Part shown: piece after piece, positions 51,134-58,851 of the stretch
How the letters are laid out: every line of letters begins with the position of its first letter
How positions within the stretch are numbered: the stretch's first letter is position 1
Assembly: GCF_002113025.1 (NCBI RefSeq)
Contig: NZ_NEJH01000001.1
Location: forward strand, 496,001 to 560,000
DNA from: Pseudomonas sp. B28(2017)
Lineage (GTDB): Bacteria > Pseudomonadota > Gammaproteobacteria > Pseudomonadales > Pseudomonadaceae
Direction of reading: 5' to 3'
Length of the DNA: 64,000 bases
Made by a program: the position numbers and the translations under genes
The notes under the pieces: generated by a model
Database searches by the model: none
Seen by the model: the letters and a program-made list of their open reading frames with translations, nothing else
What the model was told of the DNA's origin: nothing

Positions 51134-52104
51134 TGCTCGATCCCGCGCGTAGCTACGACCTGATCGGTGACGTGCATGGTTGCGCTCTGACCCTGGAGCA
51201 CTTGCTCGACCGACTCGGTTATCACAAACAGGGCGGCGTCTGGCGACACGATTCGCGCATGGCGGTATTCGTCGGCGACATCATTGATCGCGGCCCGCGG
51301 ATTCGCGAGGCGCTGCACATCGTCCACGACATGGTCGAGGCCGGTCATGCGCTGTGCATCATGGGTAACCATGAGTTCAACGCGCTGGGCTGGGCCACGC
51401 CGGCGCTGCCCGGCAGCGGCAAGCAGTTCGTGCGCGAGCACACGCCGCGTCATGCCCGCCTGCTGCATGAGACCCTGACCCAGTTCGAACACCATCCGGG
51501 TGACTGGCACGACTTCCTGCAATGGTTCTATGAGCTGCCATTGTTCGTCGATGCCGGGCGTTTTCGCGTGGTCCACGCCTGCTGGGATGCCGGGCTGATC
51601 GAGCCGCTGCGGGCATTGTTCCCCAACGGTTGCGTCGACGAGCCTTTTCTTCAGGCGTCGGCGCAGTCGGGTTCGTTTGCCTGCACCGTGTTCGACCGGC
51701 TGCTACGCGGCACGGACATGCGCTTGCCCCATGGCCTGACCATGACCAGCGGCGACGGCCTGACGCGTTCGTTCTTCCGCACCAAGTTCTGGGAAGACGA
51801 TCCGAAAACCTACGGCGACATCGTGTTCCAGCCGGATGCACTTCCGGAACCCGTGGCCCGGACGCCGCTGTCGTCCACCGAAAAGAACAGTTTGCTGCGT
51901 TATGGCATCGATGAGCCGCTGCTTTTCGTTGGTCATTACTGGCGCAGCGGCAAGCCGGCACCTATCCGGCCGAACCTGGCCTGCCTGGATTACAGCGCGG
52001 TGCTGTACGGCAAACTGGTTGCCTATCGGCTGGATCAGGAAACCCGCCTGGATCCGCATAAATTCGTCTGGGTCGATGTCGAGCGGCCGGAGGTGCTGCA
52101 ATGA
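51133..52104 (+). CDS. Metallophosphoesterase, PPP-type
   Basis: 323 residues. The three metal-binding blocks are GDVHGC, GDIIDRGP and GNHEFNALGW, with VVHACWD later. It belongs with the PPP/ApaH-like calcineurin phosphatases; the substrate is unknown. It is joined to nadK by a one-base stop/start overlap and to glpG by ATGA. Confidence 0.9.
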   Translation: MLDPARSYDLIGDVHGCALTLEHLLDRLGYHKQGGVWRHDSRMAVFVGDIIDRGPRIREALHIVHDMVEAGHALCIMGNHEFNALGWATPALPGSGKQFVREHTPRHARLLHETLTQFEHHPGDWHDFLQWFYELPLFVDAGRFRVVHACWDAGLIEPLRALFPNGCVDEPFLQASAQSGSFACTVFDRLLRGTDMRLPHGLTMTSGDGLTRSFFRTKFWEDDPKTYGDIVFQPDALPEPVARTPLSSTEKNSLLRYGIDEPLLFVGHYWRSGKPAPIRPNLACLDYSAVLYGKLVAYRLDQETRLDPHKFVWVDVERPEVLQ

Positions 52105-52970
52105 GTGCTGTAGCGGTATTGCGTCTGCCTCTGGCGGTGGACTTGAGCGGGTTCGTCACGCTGCTCAAACGCATGCAAGTGCCCCATCGGGTCAGCGAGG
52201 AAGCGGGCGAGCAGGTGCTGTGGGTGCCAGACAGCATCAGCGAAGACGTGCGCGCGCTGTACGAACGCTTTCCGGCGGGCGATCCCGACCAGCAACTGGA
52301 CATTCCGGTGGCGCAGACCATCAAGCGTCCGGGGTTCGTCGAACAATTGAAATACGCCAGGGCCACCGCGCTGGTGCTGTTGCTGAGCATGATCGTCGGC
52401 GCGGTGACCTTGCTCGGCGACAACCTTGAAACGATGCGCTGGCTGACCTTCCTCGAGTTCCGCGTGGTCGGCGAATACATCCACTTCACGCCACTGGCCG
52501 ACAGCCTGGCGGCAGGGCAGTGGTGGCGCCTGTTCACACCGATGCTGATCCACTTCGGCATCCTGCACCTGGCGATGAACGGCATGTGGTACTGGGAACT
52601 GGGGCGGCGCATCGAGTCGCGCCAGGGCAGTATCAACCTGATCGGCCTGACCTTGTTGTTCAGCCTGGTGTCCAACTTCGCCCAGTATTACTTCAGCGGC
52701 CCGACCTTGTTCGGCGGCTTGTCCGGCGTACTGTACGGTCTGCTCGGGCATTGCTGGATCTTCCAGCTGCTGGCGCCGAACCCGGCTTATCGCCTGCCGC
52801 GCGGTGTGCTGGTGATGATGCTGGTGTGGTTGCTGCTGTGCCTGTCCGGGCTGGTCTCGATGATCGGCTTCGGCGAAATCGCCAACGCGGCGCATGTCAG
52901 CGGGTTACTCATCGGATGCTTCACCGGTTTGTTGGGCGGTTTGTATAACCGCCGTAAACTGGCCGCCTAA
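52101..52970 (+). CDS. glpG: Rhomboid intramembrane serine protease
   Basis: 289 residues. A cytoplasmic N-terminal domain (about 1-85) precedes six membrane helices. The catalytic serine is in FGGLSGVLYGL and the histidine in ANAAHVSGLLIG; HFGILHLAMNGMWYWELG is the conserved L1 loop region. It cuts membrane proteins within the bilayer. It overlaps the phosphatase stop as ATGA. Confidence 0.93.
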   Translation: MSAVAVLRLPLAVDLSGFVTLLKRMQVPHRVSEEAGEQVLWVPDSISEDVRALYERFPAGDPDQQLDIPVAQTIKRPGFVEQLKYARATALVLLLSMIVGAVTLLGDNLETMRWLTFLEFRVVGEYIHFTPLADSLAAGQWWRLFTPMLIHFGILHLAMNGMWYWELGRRIESRQGSINLIGLTLLFSLVSNFAQYYFSGPTLFGGLSGVLYGLLGHCWIFQLLAPNPAYRLPRGVLVMMLVWLLLCLSGLVSMIGFGEIANAAHVSGLLIGCFTGLLGGLYNRRKLAA

Positions 52971-53002
52971 TTCAGACATGCAATAAAGAGCACGGAGACC
53001 TG

Positions 53003-53263
53003 ATGTCCTCTTTTAACGAAATGATCAAAAACATCACCCCCGATATCTACGAGAGCCTGAAGCTGGCTGTGGAAATCGGCAAGTGGTCCGACGGTGGCAA
53101 ACTCACCGCCGAACAACGCGAGCTGTCGTTGCAGGCGATGATCGCCTGGGAAATCCAGAACCTGCCCGAGGACCAGCGTACCGGCTACATGGGGCCGCAG
53201 GAATGCGCCTCGAAGTCGATCGAAGTGCCGAATATCCTGTTCAAGTCGGATGCCATCCATTGA
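53003..53263 (+). CDS. yeaC: YeaC family (DUF1315) protein
   Basis: 86 residues. The family features are FNEMIKNITPDIYESLKLAVE, WSDGGKLTAEQRE and YMGPQECAS. It is a short cytoplasmic protein of unknown role. The next gene appears to start at TTG inside its stop (TTGA). Confidence 0.9.
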   Translation: MSSFNEMIKNITPDIYESLKLAVEIGKWSDGGKLTAEQRELSLQAMIAWEIQNLPEDQRTGYMGPQECASKSIEVPNILFKSDAIH

Positions 53264-54090
53264 TCGAGATTGGCCGCGGTGCAATCAGCAAAATGTCGGC
53301 GCGCCTGGACGGGGCGAACGTGCAATATGCTTTCCGTCTGGGTGAGGCCGAGGTCCCGGTCAATCCGTTGATCGGCAGCAGGGTGCGCCTGGAATACCTG
53401 GGTGCGATTCACTGCATCCATTGCGGACGCAAGACCAAAACCAGTTTCAGCCAGGGTTACTGCTACCCGTGCATGACCAAACTGGCCCAGTGCGACGTGT
53501 GCGTCATGAGCCCGGAGCGTTGCCACTTCGACGCCGGCACCTGCCGCGAGCCCGAATGGGGCGAGAAGTTCTGCATGACCGATCACGTGGTGTACCTGGC
53601 CAACTCGTCGGGGGTAAAAGTCGGGATTACCCGGGCCACCCAGCTGCCGACCCGCTGGCTCGACCAGGGCGCGAGCCAGGCCTTGCCGATCATGCGTGTA
53701 TCGACCCGGCAACAGTCCGGTTTCGTCGAGGATCTGTTCCGTAGCCAGGTGGCCGACAAGACCAATTGGCGTGCTTTACTCAAGGGCGATGCGGCGGCCG
53801 TGAACCTGGTCGAGGTTCGCGACCGACTGTTCGACAGCTGCGCCGAAGGTCTGCTGGGGCTGCAGCAACGATTTGGCTTGCAGGCTATCCAGACGGTTAC
53901 CGACGTCGAACCGCTGGAAATCCGCTACCCGGTCGAGCAATACCCGGCGAAGATTGTCAGCTTCAACCTGGACAAGAACCCGATTGCCGAAGGCACGCTG
54001 ATGGGGGTCAAGGGCCAGTACCTGATCTTCGACACCGGCGTGATCAATATTCGTAAATACACGGCTTACCAGCTCGCCGTGCATCAGTAA
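53260..54090 (+). CDS. DUF2797 family protein with zinc-type cysteine motifs
   Basis: 276 residues if started at the TTG at 53260, which overlaps the yeaC stop. The next ATG (53293) would remove the conserved LIEIGRGAISK start. Cysteine pairs CIHCGRK, CYPCMTK and CDVC, then CHFDAGTC, probably bind zinc. GVKVGITR and LPTRWLDQGA recall GIY-YIG nuclease cores. The function is unknown. It lies in the nadK-pepN block, 10 bp before pepN. Confidence 0.85.
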   Translation: MIEIGRGAISKMSARLDGANVQYAFRLGEAEVPVNPLIGSRVRLEYLGAIHCIHCGRKTKTSFSQGYCYPCMTKLAQCDVCVMSPERCHFDAGTCREPEWGEKFCMTDHVVYLANSSGVKVGITRATQLPTRWLDQGASQALPIMRVSTRQQSGFVEDLFRSQVADKTNWRALLKGDAAAVNLVEVRDRLFDSCAEGLLGLQQRFGLQAIQTVTDVEPLEIRYPVEQYPAKIVSFNLDKNPIAEGTLMGVKGQYLIFDTGVINIRKYTAYQLAVHQ

Positions 54091-54100
54091 GGACTCCAGC

Positions 54101-56758
54101 ATGCGCACCGAACAACCGAAGATGATTTACCTGAAGGACTATCAGGCGCCCGAGTACCTGATCGACGAAACGCACCTGACCTTCGAGTTGTTCGAGGACC
54201 ACAGCCTGGTCCATGCGCAACTGGTGATGCGCCGCAATCCCGAGCGTGGCCCGGGGCTGCCGCCGCTGGTGCTGGACGGCCAGCAGCTGGAGCTGTTGTC
54301 GGTCACCCTGGCCGACCGTGAGCTGGGCGCCGCCGACTACCAGTTGACTGAAAATCACCTGACCCTGCACCCGACCAGCACCACCTTCACGGTCGATACC
54401 AGTGTCAGGATCCACCCGGAAACCAACACTGCGCTGGAAGGCCTGTACAAGTCCGGCACGATGTTCTGCACCCAGTGCGAGGCCGAAGGCTTTCGCAAGA
54501 TCACCTATTACCTCGACCGTCCGGACGTGATGAGCACGTTCACCACCACGGTCGTCGCCGAACAACACAGCTATCCGGTGCTGCTGTCCAACGGCAATCC
54601 GATTGCTTCCGGTCCAGGCGAAGACGGCCGGCACTGGGCGACCTGGGAAGATCCGTTCAAGAAACCGGCGTACCTGTTTGCGCTGGTGGCCGGCGACCTG
54701 TGGTGTGTCGAAGACAGCTTCACCACCATGAGCGAGCGCACTGTGGCGCTGCGCATTTATGTCGAGCCGGAAAACATCGACAAATGCCAGCACGCCATGA
54801 ACAGCCTGAAGAAGTCCATGCGTTGGGACGAAGAGGTCTATGGTCGCGAGTACGACCTGGACATTTTCATGATCGTTGCTGTGAACGATTTCAACATGGG
54901 CGCCATGGAGAACAAGGGTCTCAACATCTTCAACTCCAGCGCCGTGCTGGCCAAAGCCGAGACCGCCACCGATGCCGCGCACCAGCGGGTCGAGGCGATC
55001 GTCGCCCACGAATACTTCCACAACTGGTCGGGCAACCGCGTGACCTGCCGCGACTGGTTCCAGCTGTCGCTCAAGGAAGGCTTCACCGTGTTCCGCGATG
55101 CCGGTTTCTCCTCGGACATGAACTCGGCCACGGTCAAGCGCATCCAGGACGTGGCGTACCTGCGTACCCACCAGTTCGCCGAAGACGCTGGCCCCATGGC
55201 CCACGCCGTGCGCCCGGACAGTTTCATCGAGATTTCCAACTTCTACACCCTGACCGTATATGAAAAGGGTTCGGAAGTGGTCGGCATGATTCACACGTTG
55301 CTCGGTGCCGAAGGCTTCCGCAAAGGCAGCGACCTGTATTTCGAACGCCACGACGGCCAGGCGGTGACCTGTGATGACTTCATCAAGGCCATGGAAGATG
55401 CCAATGGCGTCGACCTGACCCAGTTCAAGCGTTGGTACAGCCAGGCCGGTACACCACGCCTGGCAGTGAGCGAGTCTTATGACGCGGCGGCGAAAACCTA
55501 CAGCCTGACCTTCCGCCAGAGCTGTCCGCAAACCCCGGACAAGGTTGAAAAGCTGCCGTTCGTGATCCCGGTCGAACTGGGGCTGCTGGATGCCAAAGGG
55601 GCAGCGATTGCCCTGCGCCTGTCCGGTGAAGCCCGCGCGCAAGGCACCTCGCGGGTCATTTCCGTGACCGAGGCCGAGCAGACCTTTACCTTCGTCGACA
55701 TCGCCGAACAGCCGCTGCCTTCGTTGCTGCGTGGTTTCTCTGCGCCGGTAAAACTGAGCTTCCCGTACAACCGCGACCAGTTGATGTTCCTGATGCAGCA
55801 CGACAGCGACGGCTTCAATCGCTGGGATGCCGGCCAGCAACTGTCGGTGCAGGTGCTGCAAGAGTTGATCGCCCAACAGCAGAAGGGCGAAGCGCTGGTA
55901 CTCGATCAGCGTCTGGTGTCCGCGTTGCGCACTGTGCTCGCGGATGAGTCGCTGGATCAGGCGATGGTGGCGGAAATGCTGTCGCTGCCGAGCGAGGCGT
56001 ACCTGACCGAGATCAGCGAAGTGGCGGATGTCGACGCCATCCACATCGCCCGCGAGTTTGCCCGCAAGCAACTGGCCGACGCCTTGTTCGAAGGTCTGTG
56101 GCTGCGTTATCAAGCCAATCGCGAATCGTCGAAGCAGACGCCGTATGTGGCCGAAGCCGGGCATTTCGCTCGTCGTGCCCTGCAGAACATCGCGTTGTCG
56201 TACCTGATGCTCAGCGGCAAACCGGAAGTTTTGGCCGCAACCCTGGAGCAGTTCGATGCGTGCGACAACATGACCGAGCGCCTGACTGCACTCGCCGTGT
56301 TGGTCAATTCGCCGTTTGAGGCTGAGAAGGCCAAGGCGCTGGCGAGTTTCGCCGAGCACTTCATGGACAACCCGCTGGTCATGGATCAGTGGTTCAGCGT
56401 CCAGGCCGGCAGTGTGTTGCCGGGTGGTCTGGAGCGAGTTCGTCAGTTGATGCAGCATCCTGCGTTCAACATCAAGAATCCGAACAAGGTGCGGGCACTG
56501 ATCGGTGCGTTTGCCGGACAGAACCTGGTCAACTTCCACGCCGCCGATGGTTCCGGGTATCGCTTCCTCGCGGATCTGGTGATCGAGTTGAATGGCTTCA
56601 ATCCTCAGATTGCTTCTCGCCAGTTGGCGCCTTTGACTCGCTGGCGCAAGTATGACAGTGCTCGTCAGGCGTTGATGAAGGGGGAGCTGGAGCGGATTCG
56701 TGCTTCGGGGCAGTTGTCCAGTGATGTGTTTGAGGTGGTCAGCAAGAGTTTGGCTTGA
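54101..56758 (+). CDS. pepN: Aminopeptidase N
   Basis: 885 residues of the M1 family. The zinc site is VAHEYFHNWSGNR with the distant glutamate in LKEGFTVFRD; the exopeptidase motif is MGAMENKGLN. The bacterial PepN length and the C-terminal helical domain fit. It removes N-terminal residues from peptides in the cytosol. AAGGA stands nine bases before the ATG. It is the last gene of the nadK-to-pepN run. Confidence 0.96.
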   Translation: MRTEQPKMIYLKDYQAPEYLIDETHLTFELFEDHSLVHAQLVMRRNPERGPGLPPLVLDGQQLELLSVTLADRELGAADYQLTENHLTLHPTSTTFTVDTSVRIHPETNTALEGLYKSGTMFCTQCEAEGFRKITYYLDRPDVMSTFTTTVVAEQHSYPVLLSNGNPIASGPGEDGRHWATWEDPFKKPAYLFALVAGDLWCVEDSFTTMSERTVALRIYVEPENIDKCQHAMNSLKKSMRWDEEVYGREYDLDIFMIVAVNDFNMGAMENKGLNIFNSSAVLAKAETATDAAHQRVEAIVAHEYFHNWSGNRVTCRDWFQLSLKEGFTVFRDAGFSSDMNSATVKRIQDVAYLRTHQFAEDAGPMAHAVRPDSFIEISNFYTLTVYEKGSEVVGMIHTLLGAEGFRKGSDLYFERHDGQAVTCDDFIKAMEDANGVDLTQFKRWYSQAGTPRLAVSESYDAAAKTYSLTFRQSCPQTPDKVEKLPFVIPVELGLLDAKGAAIALRLSGEARAQGTSRVISVTEAEQTFTFVDIAEQPLPSLLRGFSAPVKLSFPYNRDQLMFLMQHDSDGFNRWDAGQQLSVQVLQELIAQQQKGEALVLDQRLVSALRTVLADESLDQAMVAEMLSLPSEAYLTEISEVADVDAIHIAREFARKQLADALFEGLWLRYQANRESSKQTPYVAEAGHFARRALQNIALSYLMLSGKPEVLAATLEQFDACDNMTERLTALAVLVNSPFEAEKAKALASFAEHFMDNPLVMDQWFSVQAGSVLPGGLERVRQLMQHPAFNIKNPNKVRALIGAFAGQNLVNFHAADGSGYRFLADLVIELNGFNPQIASRQLAPLTRWRKYDSARQALMKGELERIRASGQLSSDVFEVVSKSLA

Positions 56759-56815
56759 TCCTGGCTTTTGAACTTGGCGGCCTCTGGGCCGACCAGGTTC
56801 TTGGTTGATTGAGTA

Positions 56816-57478
56816 CATATCCGTTTTTGCGGTAACGGCGGCTTATGGTTCCGCCCTTACGGCGGGTCCCTTTTGTCAAACGACACAAAAGGAACCAAAA
56901 AGTCTCGCCCCTTACGTACGGCCCCTCGCCTAGGCTCGGGGTTCCTTCGCTCCGGTATTCATCCGGGGGCATTGCTCTACGGTTTGCTTCGCTGCACCTC
57001 CCTGCAATGAGTTCGACTGCGTCGAACGGCGCTGCGCGCCCATCCCCGGATGAACACCTCCACTCAGCCTGCCGAGGGGGCGGGTGGATCAAGATCAAGA
57101 GCGGCAGGCGAGCTAACGCTCGGCCTGTTGAGTGGTGAAGAGCGTGGGTGTACGCAGACCCATTGTAGGAGCGCGTTCAGTTGCGATCAGGCCGGCCGGT
57201 AGGCCGCCTCGCTTTGGCTTTTGATCTGCTTGCCCCCTCGAGAGGCCGAGTGGAGGTTCTGCGCAGTGGGCAACCCGGCATGGATGCCGGGTTAGCCGCG
57301 TACGGCCATGGATGGCCGATCGCGGCGGGCCCACGGAGCAGGACCGGAGCGAGGGAATGCCGAGCCTTGGCGAGGCACCGAACGTCAGGGGCAAGAGCCC
57401 TTGGTTACTTGGGGCTTTTCCAAGTAACCCGCCGTAAAGGCGGAACCATAAGTCGCCGTGACCGCAGCAACGGATATG
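56816..57478. mobile_element. 663-bp non-coding element with 52-bp terminal inverted repeats (MITE-like)
   Basis: The two ends match inverted in 47 of 52 positions (56816-56867 and 57427-57478, outer end CATATCCGTT). Just inside each end is another hairpin: CCTTTTGT / ACAAAAGG on the left and GGTTACTTGG / CCAAGTAACC on the right. The interior has further palindromes, such as AACCCGGCAT with ATGCCGGGTT near 57273-57295. No transposase or credible gene is inside. No target duplication is evident. Confidence 0.75.
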
Positions 57479-57481
57479 CAC

Positions 57482-57509
57482 ACCGAACACCGAACACCGA
57501 ACACCGAAC
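57482..57509. repeat. Four tandem copies of ACCGAAC
   Basis: A 7-bp unit is repeated four times without error, starting four bases after the right end of the 663-bp element. The rest of the gap (57510-57770) is AT-richer, with an A-run at 57524-57531 and nothing else that I can assign besides leader sequence. Confidence 0.85.
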
Positions 57510-57770
57510 ACAACCCTCCCCCCAAAAAAAACGCAATCACCTCACCTGATACCCAACCATTCAGAACAACCGCACATCCCACCCGGTTAACAAAACATAA
57601 CGTGGCGTCGATTGTCAGACATTAAAAAACACCGATAGGATAAGCCAGCTTCCGAAGGGGCTCTGGATTGCGGGTTTCAGGACTATGCTCTGAAACAGCC
57701 GGTCCAGACACGCACCCTTGCGGCGCCCAGAAAGGTTGAACGACCTAACAATAATAATGGGGGAAGGTCT

Positions 57771-58823
57771 ATGAGTGAGCCTGTCATGGGTGTGGGTATC
57801 TGCCGCCCGCCGGCACTACGCAAATTCGCGTTGCTGGCCACAGCGCTCTCGCTGTTGGGCTCTGCCATGCTGTCGGCACCTGCGCTGGCCGCGGCGGCGC
57901 CAGCATCCGACGTTGTTTATTCCATTGAATCTGCCAGGGCCGTCAAAAGCCTGATGCTCGATGTCGTCCACGCCGGCAAGCGCCTGGTGGCAGTCGGGGA
58001 TCGTGGGCACATCCTGTTTTCCGATGACCAGGGCGCCAGCTGGACCCAGGCCAAGGTCCCGAGCCGGGCCCTGCTGACGTCGGTATTCTTTGTCGATGAC
58101 AAGCACGGCTGGGCCGTCGGTCATGACGCGCAGATCCTCGCCAGCGAGGACGGCGGTGCGACCTGGACCAGGCAATTCGAAGACCTCAAACGTGAGTCGC
58201 CGCTGCTCGACGTCTGGTTCCAGGACGTCAACAGCGGCTTTGCCGTGGGCGCTTATGGTTCGTTGATGGCCACCACCGATGGTGGAAAAAACTGGGAAGA
58301 CGCCAGCGACCGCCTGGACAACGAAGACCAGTACCACCTGAATGCGATTGCCGCGGTCAAGGATGCCGGGCTGTTCATCGTTGGCGAGCAGGGCAGCATG
58401 TTCCGCTCCGCGGACTGGGGCCAGACCTGGGAGAAACTCGAAGGTCCGTACGAAGGCTCTCTGTTTGGCGTGATCGGCACGGCGCAGCCCAATACGTTGC
58501 TGGCCTACGGACTGCGCGGCAACCTTTACCGTTCCACGGATTTCGGCAACACCTGGGAGCAAGTCGAGCTCAAGGCCGAACGTGGCGACCTGGAGTTCGG
58601 GCTGTCCGGTGGCACGCTGCTCGACGATGGTTCCATCGTTATCGTTGGCAACGGCGGCTCGGTGATTCGCAGCAGCGACGATGGCGAAACCTTCACGGTG
58701 GTCAACCGTCCGGACCGTATTTCCGTCTCGGCAGTGACTGCGGCAGGCAATGGCAATCTGGTTCTGGCCGGGCAGGGCGGCGTTCGCGTCACTTCGCCAA
58801 ACGGTACCGAGTCGGGCAAATGA
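57771..58823 (+). CDS. YCF48-related beta-propeller protein, secreted
   Basis: 350 residues with a signal peptide (about 1-40, ending APALAAA). The mature part has repeated Asp-box/BNR units: FSDDQGASWTQ, ASEDGGATWTR, ATTDGGKNWED, RSADWGQTWEK, RSTDFGNTWEQ and RSSDDGETFTV, about one every 40-45 residues. This fits a 6-7 bladed YCF48/photosystem assembly-like propeller. GGGGGAAGG precedes the ATG. It is followed 28 bp later by an MMPL exporter, a known pairing of unsettled function. Confidence 0.9.
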   Translation: MSEPVMGVGICRPPALRKFALLATALSLLGSAMLSAPALAAAAPASDVVYSIESARAVKSLMLDVVHAGKRLVAVGDRGHILFSDDQGASWTQAKVPSRALLTSVFFVDDKHGWAVGHDAQILASEDGGATWTRQFEDLKRESPLLDVWFQDVNSGFAVGAYGSLMATTDGGKNWEDASDRLDNEDQYHLNAIAAVKDAGLFIVGEQGSMFRSADWGQTWEKLEGPYEGSLFGVIGTAQPNTLLAYGLRGNLYRSTDFGNTWEQVELKAERGDLEFGLSGGTLLDDGSIVIVGNGGSVIRSSDDGETFTVVNRPDRISVSAVTAAGNGNLVLAGQGGVRVTSPNGTESGK

Positions 58824-58851
58824 GCCGGGTTAATAACAAGAAGGCGAAGCT

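Noticed and set aside
54044..56818. 924-codon open frame opposite pepN
   Set aside because: Same reason: pepN is certain by motifs, and the opposite frame is low in family-like sequence. The similar one at 58789-61335, opposite the MMPL gene, was also dropped.
57113..57549. Two overlapping 120-130 codon frames on opposite strands in the pepN-YCF48 gap
   Set aside because: They lie within the inverted-repeat element, run over its palindromes and tandem repeats, and have no domain or ribosome site.
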